Position numbers and translations under genes: made by a program. The notes below the pieces were generated by a model, which ran no database searches, had not been told where the DNA came from, and saw only the letters and a program-made list of their open reading frames with translations. Positions 1 to 12,791 of a stretch of DNA of 64,000 bases are shown one piece after another. The stretch comes from Echinarachnius parma (lineage: Eukaryota > Echinodermata > Echinoidea > Clypeasteroida > Echinarachniidae): assembly GCA_037951105.1 (NCBI GenBank), contig JBAMJV010001865.1:124001-188000 (forward strand), given 5' to 3'. Position 1 is the first letter of the stretch. Each line of letters starts with the position of its first letter.

Positions 1-237
1 TAAGGTTAATGTGGTCCTTTTGAACTTATTAAATATTAGTACTGTAGATACAACTCCAAAACCAACATTTCAGGAGAGAGAAATTAACAATTTGTATGCA
101 TTACATACGTACAAAACTGTACATCGAAAGGAAATTTTTAGACTACTAGTACTAACTAGTCCCAGAATATCTTGATGTCTACTCTAGACTAGTCCAGACT
201 TGGTAATGACACTGAAAAATTGAAACATCTAAATGAA

Positions 238-430
238 TTAAAAGGGATCAAGAAACCTTGTTGACATACATGTGCAACATCTGGCAAATGGATGATAAAA
301 TGTGTATTTCTGTGATCTAATATGTCTACTGATTGGTGTATGAAAATTCCACATGTGGTAACTGGTCAATGTAATTTTCATTTTTAAACATGAACATACA
401 ATCAAATTGCAAGACTGCGTTTGCAGACTA
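238..430. repeat. Diverged 5' fragment of TTAA family B
   Basis: TTAAAAGGGATC..AACCTTGTTGACAT..ATGTGCAA, then TGATCTAATATGTCTAC and GTATGAAAATTCCAC, follow the word order of the better preserved copies at 10040 and 28595. It is too diverged to define borders. Confidence 0.5.
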
Positions 431-516
431 TGTACATATCGGAGGGGTACAAATGGAGGCTCCCAGGGGCTTGGTGGCACCATGTAATTTATTTCTGATT
501 CAACTTGTTTTAACGG

Positions 517-835
517 GAGACCCTCCCAAGCCAAGATTGAATTACCCAAGAAAACTTCACAGAGATGAGGTTCCTAAATCATTCATTATAATGTTTTCAC
601 TTCTCAAGACTTGGTTGTACTAGAGACCCTCTCCCAAACGAGGAGAATGCATTTCCCATGACAACTTCACAGAGACGACGTTTCTAAATCTTCCATTATA
701 AATATATTCAAGACTTGGTTTTTACTAGAGACCCTCCCCCAAAGCAGGAGAATGATTTCCCAAGATAACTTCACAGAGATGAGGTTTCTAAATCATGTAA
801 ATGTACATGTATTAATAATGTTTTCAAGACTACAA
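517..835. repeat. Tandem repeat, three copies of about 105 bp
   Basis: Units begin with GAGACCCTC at 517, 623 and 728 and share CTTCACAGAGA.GA.GTT.CTAAATC and CAAGACTTGGTT..ACTA. Copies differ by point changes and small indels. Confidence 0.85.
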
Positions 836-906
836 CCCTGCCATTAAATGCTAACTAGTGAATTTCTCAATCTAATGCACCATGACAGAAACATTACTGA
901 AGTATA

Positions 907-1440
907 CAGGGTGGCCCCCAAAAAACGGAACGGGGCACTTCCCAAAATATAGTAACAACATGATTATGTCCATCGGATAGGGTGTCTTTTCAAATGAAAA
1001 ACGATACCAAGAACCGTCAATTTGGCAGTGTAGTTTGTGTATTAGGGCGCTGTGAATGACACCATGTCAATTTTTGCTAAGGCAGTGCTTGATAAATCGC
1101 ACTTACTGCCCGTCATATCATCGAACAACGCGAAATACCCGCGCCATTGTTAGGTGTGCATTCAGCTATGTGCCGAGAGAATGGGGATACATATTCGATG
1201 CTATTACGGGCAGGAAGTGCGATTTATCAGGCAGTGACTGGGTAAAAAATGACAAAAATGGGAACCTGACATGGTCTCACTTACGACGTCCTACAACAAA
1301 AACTACTCGTCCAAAATTACTGTTCTTGGTATTTTTTTTCATTGGAAAGGAGTCAAAGTCCTGACACTATCTGATGGACATAATCATTTTGTTACTATAT
1401 TTTGGGAGGTGCCCCGTAACGTTTTTTTTTGGCCACCCTG
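907..1440. mobile_element. Mariner-type foldback MITE, copy 1 (534 bp)
   Basis: Starts CAGGGTGGCCCCCAAAAAAC and ends with the inverse ..GTTTTTTTTTGGCCACCCTG, flanked by TATA on both sides. The arms remain complementary almost to the middle (for example CCAAAATATAGTAACAA against TTGTTACTATATTTTGG). It is non-autonomous; the apparent open frame inside it is not a recognisable protein. A second copy lies at 37012-37543. Tc1/mariner affiliation is inferred from the TA target and the CAGGGTG terminus. Confidence 0.85.
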
Positions 1441-2405
1441 TATAGGTGTCCATTTTTAAAAGGGAAACAAGTTTTCTGATCAAATTTTCTACAAATTTTG
1501 TTATCTTGTTGAACCTTTGTTAACGAATTGCAAGTTCATTGTCAATGAGGTTTAACGGTTTCAAAGGAAAAGTACTTATAAATGATTATAAATGCACAAA
1601 AGTGTCCTTATTACATTCACTGGATAAGAACATTCCACCAAAATATTTTATGATAGCACTGTAGGAACAAAAATGAACAAGTGTAGAGTGCATTATATTG
1701 TAGTTTATACACATGTTTTTGCATTCCATGTGGGCAATTTGTAAAAGCAAGGCATTCATTCATATACATTGTATTTAGTCATTCATTCATTCATTCATTC
1801 TTTCTCGATGTTAAGAAATTCCGTAGGCGAATATTCATGTGACAGAATACAGTGTAGATCAATCAAGTTGTTTATAAATATCAACATGTTTGTTCATGAC
1901 TGGACTGTGTATTATACTTCAGCTGTAACACTATATTTTGTATTTTTGTATGACAATTTTTTTCTTATTAAATATAGGCCTGTAAAAAGAAATGTTAAAG
2001 ACTTAATTTACATGCACATTGCTAATCACTCGCTGGGGTCTATGAATGATGAAGACTGTGTGTTAAACTGGCTCAACCAAAATATACAGTCTTGAAAAAG
2101 GTTAATTTACCCTTTAAAAATTAAAAATTTGCAAGTGAAAGTCCTTCAAAATGATGATTGGTTGGTTGCTAAGTATGTATAAAGGCACAGGTACAAAGTA
2201 ACTGCACAGGTACTTGTGCAGCATAATGAATAGAGTGGCTGTTCGTATGTTACCTTGCTATTTTTGAACACTTTCCTAAATTAGGCAAATTTTTGGTGAG
2301 AGCTCTCCACGATTTCAATTTGACCAGAAATTCTGAATAAATTACTTTTGCTTGTTTCAATCACCTGACACAGGTAAACAAGTACTGCATCTATCGCACC
2401 GCTCT
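1441..2405. other. Unannotated AT-rich DNA with a short ATTC microsatellite
   Basis: About six ATTC units sit at 1778-1801. The rest is unique-looking AT-rich sequence with no coding signal that I can recognise. Confidence 0.5.
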
Positions 2406-2409
2406 TAAA

Positions 2410-3420
2410 TAAGATACAGCATATCCTATTACAGGTCAGCTGAATACGTATAATAATCACTGTATTGCAAAATCCTTTTCAAGATTCCATTCTCACAACA
2501 AAACAACTGACATTGTAGTTTTCTATTTTTTACAGTGAACAATATGTTGAGAGTAATGGTACATGGAATTGAGCTCACGATATGCATACAAATATCATTC
2601 AAAAAGTATAAAAAAATCACACACAAAAAAACCTCAACATAAATCAGGTAGTTATCTTACATGTACATGTAGTGTTCACTTTGAAACAATGTTCAAATTT
2701 CATGTTTGATGCAGGAATTCTTCTTATAAATAAATGTTGCCATTGGAAAGTGTAAATTTATTCATCTATTCTACCCCTGCCTTCAGTCACCTTAGATGCA
2801 GGTATGGATGGCTCCCCTTTCGGTAAAGATTCTCATATATCACATTACTACATGTAGGTCAGCTGCATATCGGTATGGTTGATCTAGGGAATACTAAGTA
2901 GCGAATGCAATGTCCTTTTCATGAGTCAGTTCTCACGACCGAACGATTGACATTGTATTTTTTGAAGTAACTCCACACAGTGAAAACGAAAGTTTAGAAA
3001 GGGTTTTGGTACATGTACTGTACATGTAGTTTAGCCTACAATATGCATACAAAGTTACCACACAGATATCACAAAGCATAAATTAGGTTCACTTAAAAAC
3101 AATTTTGGAATGCCATGTTTGATTCAGGAATGCTTATAAATGAATAAACCATTGGAAACATCAATGTATTTATCTTTTTACCCCCTGCATTGGAAGGATC
3201 CTCTTGCGTTAAAGATTCTCATAATATCCCGTTACCAGGTCAGCTGCATATCATATATCAGTATGGCTCGTCTAGGGAATAGAATCGTTTAATAATTCTG
3301 TATGCAACGTCCTTTTAAAGAGCCTTTCACACGGCAAGACCAAGTTCATGTATTCATTTGAGGTTCACTTCAAATTTGTTTTCAAATTTTATGTTTGATG
3401 TGCAGGAACCCGATAATGCC
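2410..3420. repeat. Tandem repeat of about 400 bp, 2.5 copies
   Basis: Three segments share the ordered words CAGGTCAGCTG, GCAA..TCCTTTT, TCTCAC.AC, ATATGCATACAAA, TTCACTT..AA.A, CATGTTTGAT.CAGGAAT and CCATTGGAAA. Starts are near 2430, 2845 and 3235. The third copy lacks its middle. Copies are old and heavily diverged. Confidence 0.75.
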
Positions 3421-3579
3421 CTCTAATTGAGCAAAAATGTTTGTGAATCAGACAGAGTATCGTGACGGATTAAGAACATTTATGTAATGGGGAAAGAGAT
3501 CATTTTCTTACTCAATTTATATGCTTGGATTAAGGCTAGCTCCTATATATATAAACACAAAACAACAACAACAACATAC

Positions 3580-3899
3580 CAACCAAAAAAATACACGGGG
3601 GCAAAGGGCGATTCGCCCCCGATACCTTTAAAATCGCCCCCGTGAGCCACGGCACGGGGGCAAAAAAAATTTTTTTTTTTGCATGATCGGAAAGCGCCAG
3701 AAACGTACCAAACATGGCATAATCAGATAGATCACATCATGATAATCATTTATTAGACCCTTGAGCCGTGAAAACGATGTAAAAAAAAAGAGCCCCCGTG
3801 AGCCCCAAAATAGCCCTCGTGAATAATTTCACGAGGGCGTTTTTTTCCCTCAAAATTTTCAAAATCGCCCTCGTGAAAAAAAAAGTATTTTTTTGGTTG
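3580..3899. mobile_element. hAT-like MITE with perfect 8-bp target duplication
   Basis: CAACATAC occurs at 3572-3579 and 3900-3907. Between them lies a 320-bp element with a perfect 15-bp TIR, CAACCAAAAAAATAC and its reverse complement. The interior is made of CGCCC(C/T)CGTGA words in both orientations, shared with the 'ACGGGGGC' family found elsewhere in the window. The hAT class is inferred from the 8-bp duplication. Confidence 0.85.
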
Positions 3900-3907
3900 C
3901 AACATAC

Positions 3908-5080
3908 ATATCAGTGAAAAAAAAAATGGGCTCAGGGCAAATTACAGGTCTGTCATCCAATAACAAAATTACATGCATGATTAGAATCAAGTAATTTTTA
4001 CCGTGTGAAAGGGTTCCATACACTGTTTGAAATAGCCTTGCCCTTCTTGTGACTGCTCCAACATAAAAGTGATATTAAAAAAGAGCGGACAGACAGCCTG
4101 ACACCATTCCATTTCCATTTCATCTCGGGATATGAATTCCTGAATTCCTATTCCGGTCAAATGCCTAGCTATCAAATTTGAGCGGAGTGGGCATGGTGTG
4201 ATAATCAATACCTGACCGGTGACCAGGTAGATATTCTTTAGGCTCACTCACCTTTCCCGGACGACGCTTCCAGTCGCTCATACAAATGAAATTGCTTCCC
4301 GCCTTTTTTTGTTTAATGCAGTCCACTGCATCTTCATTCATGTTCTACATTACAATATTGTAAATTTTATGTGTAGTGTACTGACAGGCATGTGAGACTT
4401 CCGCATTTCCGCAGAATTCTGATTTTTTTTGTTAATAATAAAAAAAATAAAATTATTTTGTATTTGTTTTACTTTAATATTTAATGTATAGAGACAACGT
4501 TTAAACGTAAATCTGACCAAATCAGTTCTGTACATGTACACATTGTGCTGTAAAGGCTCCAAAATTTTTCTTGCCAATGGCCCGGTTGAACCAATATCCT
4601 TTCAACTTTTGGTGGCCCTTTAACAAAACTTTATTGTACAAAATTTAGATTAAGATTTTCTAACTGAATATTACAGAATGTCAAGCCTCATTCATTCATA
4701 ATCACGTTTTTGCAGTGAATGCAATGTAATTTTGGGGCTTTGGGCCACCTACAAAAAGAAATGATCTTTCCTGTTTGGACTGGGCCACAACAACAAACAA
4801 AAAATAATTGTGTGGAGCCTGTAATTGATCTATGTATACATTGTAAACATGTCATGGAAAGAAACTGGTCTATAGTCTTCAGGTGAATGACTTTGAATTT
4901 CCTTCAATCAATATCAGAAGCAGCTACAGTAATAATATCCTGTAATTGACCTTGGAACTGGAAGGCTTGGATGCTGATTGGGAAATTCATACCATTGTGC
5001 GTTGGTTGCTTATCTAACGAAAGGGTTCACTATGTACAAATGTATGTGGTTGTCATAAAAAAAAGGTACATTTTATGTAT
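3908..5080. other. Mixed fragments, no gene
   Basis: Contains CAGTGAAAAAAAAAATGGGCTC at 3915 (end of the ACGGGGGC family) and GGCCC-rich remnants (about 4541-4800) resembling the CAGGGCTC family. The remainder is AT-rich with no recognisable feature. Confidence 0.4.
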
Positions 5081-5081
5081 G

Positions 5082-5881
5082 CAGGACTTGACATTAGCAC
5101 TTGCCCGCTTGCTTGGGTATTAAAGTAAAAATTGGTGTCGGGTAAGTACAATTTCATTAATGGCCTACATGTGCATGTAGTTTATTTGCCAGATCAGGCT
5201 ATTAAATTATTGGTCAACAATGAGAGAATAATGTAATTCCTTACGTATGTAAATCCCATCTAGAAGTAAGCATCTAGAAATAAATGTTCCCTTCCAGCAA
5301 GTAAACTTGAAAAGTTATGATTTGACTTGCCCAACTTACTTGGTTGTACAGTGTGTCCCTAGTTTGTAAAGTAGTGTGTAATGTGTGGAATTCTGTGCAG
5401 AAATGACAGCTTAATGAGCCGCCAATATATAATAAAAGGTTGTGTAAACACTAAACTAAACAGACCCCTGGAATATCTTGCCTTCCTGTAAATAGCGCCC
5501 TACTTCCCTACATCATCAATCCTTATTTTCATGACCTTACACTTGTAAGCCTCCACTAACTTTTTTCTACCTACCCATTTAGCCAAGTAAAATTCTGATT
5601 TTTTCTTGGTTTATATTCTTCTTTCCTGAACAGAAATTTTACTTGCCCACAAAAACAATGTAGATCAACGGTGCTAAGTATGTAGCTTGATCTGCATGGC
5701 AAAGTTCTCGCGTGTTCCAAGATGAGATTTACATTTTTTAGGAAAATAGGAAATACATTTTTCCTGGAGTTGAACAGAAATGTTAGTTGCAAATTTGACC
5801 ATCTATGCATTTTTACTTGCCTGACAACAATTTCTACTTGCCACAGGTAATCGGCCTAGTACTACATTACGTCAAGCCCTG
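5082..5881. mobile_element. CAGGGCTC-family element, long diverged copy
   Basis: CAGGACTTGACATTAGCACT at the left and ACTACATTACGTCAAGCCCTG at the right form an imperfect TIR related to the 39363 and 61387 elements. The interior has repeated ACTTGCC(C/A) words. No clear target duplication. Confidence 0.6.
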
Positions 5882-5884
5882 CCT

Positions 5885-6301
5885 TATAGAGTGGTGAAGA
5901 CAAGTGTGATGTCATAAATGATGTCATAAACATTTTTTTTAGAATTTTCAAATTTGGACTTCATTTTCAGAAAGAGCATAACAAATAATGTCCAAATACC
6001 GAAAATCAAAGGAATAGGTTGCGTATTGGCTGAGATATGCCCATCCGAATGATTTTTTTTTGTCAATGGGCAATCTGTGTTATAGTGCACTGGTTCCTAA
6101 ATTTAGGAACCAGTGCACTATAACACTGATTGCCTATTGAAGTAAAATTCATTCGGATGGGCATATCTCAGCCAATACGTAACCTATTCCTTTAAATTTC
6201 GGTATTTAGACATTATTTGTAATGCTCTTTCTGAAAATGAAGTCCAAATTTGAAAATTCTAAAAAAGTGTTTTTATGACGTCATGGCTTCTGTACTCTAT
6301 A
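5885..6301. mobile_element. Foldback element with arms of about 200 bp
   Basis: TATAGAGT at 5885 is inverted as ACTCTATA at 6294-6301. The arms stay complementary through ATGACGTCAT-like, GAATTTTCAAATTTGGACTT and ATTCGGATGGGCATATCTC blocks to a central palindrome around 6098 (GTTCCTAAATTTAGGAAC). TA at both ends suggests a TA target. It directly abuts the 5082-5881 element. Confidence 0.85.
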
Positions 6302-6729
6302 CATGTAGTATACATGTACATTTGTAACCCTCCAAAATGTCCAACCTTTCTTGCATTCACAGAAAATTCTTGTTTACATCAAACTTTTTATAATGTTGAC
6401 ATTTGTTTCATACCTTCCCTTGACTCCTTGACCTCCTGTCCCATAAAATTCTGATAAAGTTTGTGAAAATAAATCTATATTTCTTCAGCCACATTGTACT
6501 AAGTACACGTTGAAACTGGTTTGATTGATTTACTGTGACACGAAAGTGAATAGCTGGGACCATTAGGGTCACTGAACTATCAGAAGGATTGAATTTGAAT
6601 TATTTGATCAGTTGTGTGATACGATCAAACTTGGAAAACTTCAAGGTGGGTTAGAATCAAAATGACTTCAAAGTTAAAAATGACTAGAAATTGATAAAAA
6701 TTAATTTGTGTAATCTAACAAATTTTAAA

Positions 6730-6955
6730 ATTTTTTTTAACCCCTCTATTTTCGTTGTTGATTTGAGTCAAAACTATGATTTCGGCAAACAATTGATTAA
6801 TTTGTGATACTTGGTTATCTTGAGGGAAAATATCTCCTTCTCATTAAATTTTTTATTTTTTATTTGAGACAAAACTATCATTTGGGTAGAACAATTTATT
6901 AATTTGTGAGAGTTGATTATCTGAGGGAGGGAAAAACCCCTCTCTCCTTTTAATT
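6730..6955. repeat. Tandem duplication, two copies of about 115 bp
   Basis: ATTTGAG.CAAAACTAT.ATTT followed by ACAATT.ATTAATTTGTGA and GGTTATCT.GAGGGA occurs at about 6760 and 6865. Confidence 0.65.
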
Positions 6956-7785
6956 AATTTGTCATGGAGAATTAGACACAAACTGCATCTATATTACCTA
7001 CCAGTGGCAGACTACAAATTATTTAAGCTAAAATGCTGTAAACATGGAGCCTACATGTAGGATGCCGCACTTGTGAGTGACGACGTTTTTAATTAAATTT
7101 CAGCACCGATGCGGCAAAGATCAACTAAAACCCTTCCATCCTTCCTTATTTGTATCTTATTCTAGCTACTCCCCATAATATTGGAAAGTCTTAAAACTGG
7201 CTGGGATGTCCACAATCTCTAAGCACAGAATGACAAGATTATTGATTTTGTTGTTTGTTGTGAGACAACATCCTCTTATCATCATCTGAGACTCTGGATG
7301 CACCGCTGCGACAATGGTTGTAATTAGATTCTGCAATCAAGCAAGCAAAGATACATGATACATCCCTTCCCCTTTGTCTGTATCCTACATGTAGATTCCT
7401 ATTGTATCTTCATCCCCTGTTGGAAATGAACAGAATCTCTAAAAATAGTCTTTAAAAGAAGTTTAACCCATTCAAGACTGAATTCAAATTTCAAAATGAC
7501 AAAATACTTTGGAGTTTTGGACTTGTACAGATGATGTCTGTTATGCCAATGATCTTGAATGGGTTCAATGAATTGCCTAAATAAAGTAATGTTTATCTAA
7601 CATGTATGACCACTATGTGACCTTTTGATACACTTGATTTCTAGCTACATTTGTATACATCCAGTGATGCAAACGTTAACACATATCTCAACTTCACCAT
7701 TTTCAAAAACACAAATGTACGCTTAGTCTTGCTTGATATGCACATAACTTAGAATGTCCATAAAGCTAAGGACATATTTACACAA
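6956..7785. other. Unannotated AT-rich DNA
   Basis: No coding, RNA or mobile-element structure recognised. Weak internal similarity to the duplicated unit downstream (TTCTGCAATCAAGCAAGCAAAG, then CCCTTCC). Confidence 0.35.
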
Positions 7786-7789
7786 ACAT

Positions 7790-8360
7790 ACAGAACATTC
7801 TTTGACCGTTCTGTGACCCTATAATACACCAAATGTGATAATGGATAATTAAGTTCTGAAATGATGCAAAATTCACCCCCCTTCCATTTTTCCAAATCGT
7901 ATTATAAATGCACCCTTGATCATGCATGCTTGTATTGGATCAGAAATATTCTACAATTCATGATATATGGTTACACCTAACTGATAATCCATGTAAAATG
8001 GAGGTGAAAAATTGGTTTAATTCAATAATGATGAAAATTATATTCCTTTTCATATTTGTCTAAATATAAAAAACAAAAGAAATCATAATTGATGCAACCA
8101 ACTTTGCTTGAAAGGCATTATGCTACCAGGACAGTCCATGTTTACAAGCAAACCATGCATACATGTGCAACGTTTGTAAATAGCTAATTGAACATGCTCT
8201 GACCGTTCTATGACCCTTTAATAAGCCATTGTAAGTAGTAATAATAATGGTGAATTAAATTCTGCAATGATGCAAATAAAAAAAAAATGAAAAAATGAAA
8301 AAAGCCCTTGCGGGCTTCCCCCTCCCATTTTTCCAGAAATCCTATTAAATGCATCCGTAA
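7790..8360. repeat. Duplicated segment, unit about 400 bp
   Basis: GACCGTTCT.TGACCCT.TAATA..CCA, TCTG(A/C)AATGATGCAAA and CCCATTTTTCCA.A occur in the same order at 7800-7925 and 8198-8360. The second copy has an extra A-rich stretch. Confidence 0.65.
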
Positions 8361-8399
8361 CCCCGTTCGAATCGTAGCAATAATGTCTGGGTAGTAGCA

Positions 8400-9510
8400 A
8401 GCGTGGAATATGATTAAATCTTGCGTACTCGTAAACGGAGTGAATTAGTCATGTTGATAATCCAATTTGCACTGCACCAACAAAAAACGACAAAAATGGG
8501 GGCTTTTCCGAGGTTAATGAAGGGAATTGGCCTTTGGTCCGCAAAAAGGGAACGCAGAAAAGGGGGAAAAGGGGGAACGAGGGAATGAGGGCAGATAACA
8601 TTGCGATTTTAACTGCAACCAGGGTAGGGGGTAGATTATGAAAATTGTGTTCACTGCGTGAGAGAAAGGGGGCAGGCAGATTATAAAATTGCGTTTAATT
8701 AAAGGTACATGTTGTAGAGTACATGTAGTTGTGACTTGTGACACGAGCTAATTTACCATTTTGGAGCTAATTTACGATTTTACATGGTACAGTGTATTCA
8801 TTGTGTATGCATGCTGGAATGAATGGAGCAAATATAGATGGCTTCATGCACTCATACTATTGTACTCGTATAACTACGGTACTATGGTTGTGTAGGCACA
8901 GATTGCATTGTACGTATAATGTAAGTGTATACGTTAGGCCTGCCCGTAGTTTACAGTTTACTTGGAGGCAGCCATACCAGAGAATGCATCCCTTGTAATA
9001 TTTACTTTGTACTAGCTCTGTGTTTGAAATTGTCATTAATTTTAAAGATCCCAGTTCAGTCCTATTTTGCAGGCAAGCATGTGCATACATACATTTTAAA
9101 AACGCCTTGCACATACATGTACACAAACCGAAATGGATGATGAACAAGATGTTTAGCTGTTAAAAGTGTATACGTGCACAAATTAGACTGCAAAAACAAA
9201 TAACTGTGCATAATGCGATTATTAATTATTTCATCTTTGATTTGTACACCTAGAAACCAAACAAACACTTGAAAAGTCAAAGATAATGGTTGTTTTGAGT
9301 CATTGAGTGTCAAGTACTCTTGATAAATGATGGTATGCTAAATATAATATGCTCGTTCGATACATATAGATATTAAGAAATCTCTGTTTTGAATATTTAT
9401 AATGTATTGAACATTACAGACAACAGAAAATTGCTTCATAATTAATTTTTTTGTTGAATTATGATTTTTGAAGTTCATTCTATTCAGATACCCTGTAAAG
9501 AATATAAAGA
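8400..9510. other. Unannotated region
   Basis: Includes a purine-rich stretch (8530-8610). Several overlapping open frames exist on both strands around 8790-9300 but none resembles a known protein and all are explained by low stop density. No gene supported. Confidence 0.4.
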
Positions 9511-9511
9511 T

Positions 9512-9627
9512 TTTGAGGATTTGGACAATGTTACTTAGTCCCTTTAATGCAAAATGCACAAACTACAAAATGTATGTCATGTAGCCTACATGTAGTTCAA
9601 AATGGTGAACCGCTGTGTAGCATCCCC
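9512..9627. repeat. Fragments of two TTAA families
   Basis: TTTTGAGGATTTGGACAATG then TTACTTAGTCCCTTTAA (to 9548) is a 3' end of family B. The following AGTTCAAAATGG.GA.CCGCT.TGTAGCATCCCC matches the inverse of the short element at 14596-14753. Confidence 0.55.
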
Positions 9628-10039
9628 CCTTGCATGACAATCTACAAGACTTCTTCGCTTCTTTGCCTGACTACACAGTGTAGCCTGTACAAATACCCAT
9701 TGAACAAACAGTTTGTTTTAAAGTGTGCAAGAGATTACATTAGGGAGACACAAATATATAGGTCGTGTTTTGTAGGTTGTTGTACACATGTACATTGACT
9801 GTAACTGAGTAAATATACTCAAATGTTAATGTATTCATTGAGCAGTGCTAGAAATTATGAACTTTTTTTCCTTGGTGGCCCAAATAAAATGGAATTGGTT
9901 GGTAGCTTGGATCATACAATTAGCTTGCTTGTAAAATTTCAAGCCCTAGATGAAAAAACTGTCAATTGTAACTTTCTAGGTTTGGTTATTTTGTGAGAAT
10001 TTGTCAGGATTTGTTGGTTGAATTATATAATTTGCTTAA

Positions 10040-10424
10040 AGGGATCTAGTAACTTTGTTGACATGTGCAAAAAGTGATTAATGGTTGATGCAATGTATAT
10101 TGTTGTTATCTCATATGTCCACAGGGTATTGTGTGAAAATTTCAAGTCAAATGGACATTGCATGGCCAAGTAATGAGCGAAAATGCAAAGTGATATTCGG
10201 GTGATATTTACTAACTCACTGCACTCACTTTGTACACGATAAGAAAAACTCTCCCGGAGTTTTTCTTATCTGAATACTTTGATCGTACATATCTTTGTAA
10301 CGAAAGGGAAATTTGAAAAACCGAAACCTGTCCCATGATATTATTGTTAATACGAATACAACAAGGTATGAGGGAACCGCTAGAATTAACATTTTATTTT
10401 GAGGATTTGGACAATGAAGTCCCT
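10040..10424 (+). mobile_element. TTAA-class MITE, family B copy 1
   Basis: A 385-bp element flanked by TTAA (10036-10039, 10425-10428). Begins AGGGATCTAGTAACTTTGTT and ends ACAATGAAGTCCCT. The centre carries a hairpin, AAGAAAAACTC..GAGTTTTTCTT (10240-10270), shared with the 59872 copy. It sits in GGCCC-rich sequence resembling the CAGGGCTC family (9843-10625). No coding capacity. Confidence 0.85.
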
Positions 10425-10629
10425 TTAAGGCCTAAGATAACAAAAATAGTGTAAATGTAACAATTTACTTTCCAGGTTTGATTTTCAATAAGCTAGAGCT
10501 ATTTAATTGTGTGTGTGTACATTACTGAAAAGGAATTCGTTTTGGGAGAATTTGTTCGTAATTGTGAAGAATTTGTTGGAATTTTGTGAGAATTTTGTGA
10601 GAATGGGCCAAGAAGCCCTGAAGTGAGTA

Positions 10630-12780
10630 CTGTACATACACAATTCTCATTCCGCCTCTCTGTCAATATTGAGAAATCGTGCAAACGCTGCCGAGGGTCG
10701 AGCCCATTTCCAGCTCCCATTTTAAAACTTACAATCACATGTGACTATAGTATAGTACTTGGCTCGGAGCTTGTACCTAAATTGCCGAGGGGGGCGGGGA
10801 AAGAGGACTTCAGGTAAAAAATCAAAGAAGAGAAAAGACTGAAGAAAATTAAACAAAACAGGTACAGACATAATATAAAGTAGGTGAAAAGAGAAGAATA
10901 AGAAGGTGAAAGGGGGTTGAAACGGGACCTTTCAATGTTGAATGAGAAAGGGAAAAAATGTGAAAGAAAAAGACCGAAACAGAGCTTTCAGTACTATGCA
11001 AAGCGGCCCTATTTATTACGTGTTAGCCATGCGGAGTGCAGTGCAGAGAAAAGCAGAGCTCTAGAGCGGTCTACGGTAAACTGAGCTTTCTTTCCATTCA
11101 TTGTGTAAGGGCTTGCTCTTTTGTCATAGCACTTCTTGAGCTGCACTCTCCCCCCCCCCAAAAAAAAAGGGAAAAAAAAAGAAAGAAAGAAAGGGAAAAA
11201 ACGGTTTCACTCCTTTTCACACCGCCGCATTCCACAGAGGGATTAAATCTTTCTATTTGCGGCACCCCAGTACCCTTGCCAGTACCCCCTCTCCCCCCTC
11301 TTGAGCACTGGTTACCTGCCCTCCTGCCCCCACTGGTAACCCTCGTCTTGCCCCCCTACTTCAGCATTCCATAGGGTCTAATTATTTATACCTGTGACAC
11401 GTTGCTTAAATTTCAGTGGTGGGTAGCCTCCGTAATGTAATGTTATAGACCATATAGTGCATGTGTACGCTTAAATCCCTTTTTTTTAGCCTTTTGATAC
11501 ATGTGTATAATCATGTTTAAAAACTGTATTTGATTTAAAAAGGAAACCCCCTTTTCACTATAATAGACATAATTGTATTCAATCTGTCCAGATTGGTGGT
11601 TAATTATATGTGGCTATATACTGTATGCATGTATTTTCCGTTACTATTGATTTGAAAAATGTAAACAAGTACATATAAGGGGAAATATTAAGTTAATACA
11701 TTTTAAATTGCCTTGTTATAAAGGAGGGGCTGTAAATTCAAATTATTTTATCCAGTTTTGTGCGAAGCAGCACATTTTGTTGAAGCATTGTTATCTTTGT
11801 ATTAATTAAGCAGTTTTGCATCTATTTACAACTTTTAATTGGCAAAAGAAAATAGATCTCAGATCTGCAGTGAACTGGAACAGATTTTGAGTGCCCGTTA
11901 AGTCCAGGAAATCATCTTAAGGCATTTAATCCAGGAAAATATTTAGGATGGCATTTACGCCAGCCTTGATTTCATGACAATGGGTCCTAAACGTGTTTAG
12001 CGACTTGCCTCATTTGGGAATAAGTATTAACATTATGGTGTGCATTTAGAATAAGAACGTAGTGACAATTAATTGAGTATTAACTGTAAGTTGTGCACTT
12101 ATGGTGAAATTTTTAGTCTATTCAGTCTTTTTAATAGCTGAAAGGTTTGAAGGTATTAACGCCAGACTTGGGTTTTTGACTATCTGAAGATAGTTGGGAT
12201 GTTGTGCACCTAAAGTACTACTAGCTAAATTGAATCTAGCACAAATGGCCAAAATGTTTTAATCAGATTTTTAGATTTTAAACCTTTTCTTCAACTTTAA
12301 TGACTTGAACCTTTCAGCACACCAATAGTTATAAGTAATCACTCAGTTTGATCATTCAGTTTGATTTTATGGAGACAGTGTTCACGTGCGCCCCAACTCA
12401 ATAATTTGACGTAAATAATAAGGCTACAAATTTGACAAATATCAAGAAATACAACAAATATTCGGCCCATCCTTCATCACTGCACCTTGTGCCTGTGTAG
12501 TTGGATTTAAGAAGAAAAAAAACTTTATCATCATGATCATTCATTGTCCAAAGTCAAAGAGTTTGGTTTTCGAAGGACGTCCATTTCTCTGAACATTGAG
12601 GGGAGGTGGGATTTCAAACTTTTTAAAATAACACAACGCTCCATGGGTGGTAAAAACAACCTCGCTCATTCAGAAACTTCACACCTCTTGCCTTGCTCGA
12701 TTGCTCCGCAAAGTCAGCATACAATGGCTGACTGGAATTGGAAGATTCATGAACTGGGAGCACAACAATATAATATTTAC
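10630..12780. other. Unannotated region with purine-rich and C-rich tracts
   Basis: 10830-10980 is purine-rich; 11147-11200 is a C run followed by A/G-rich sequence; 11280-11350 is C-rich. 11400-12780 is AT-rich with no recognised feature. No supported gene. Confidence 0.4.
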
Positions 12781-12791
12781 TTATTCTTATT

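Noticed and set aside
1056-1364. 102-codon frame in the first mariner-type MITE
   Set aside because: The element is a foldback; the frame covers both arms and has no transposase motif.
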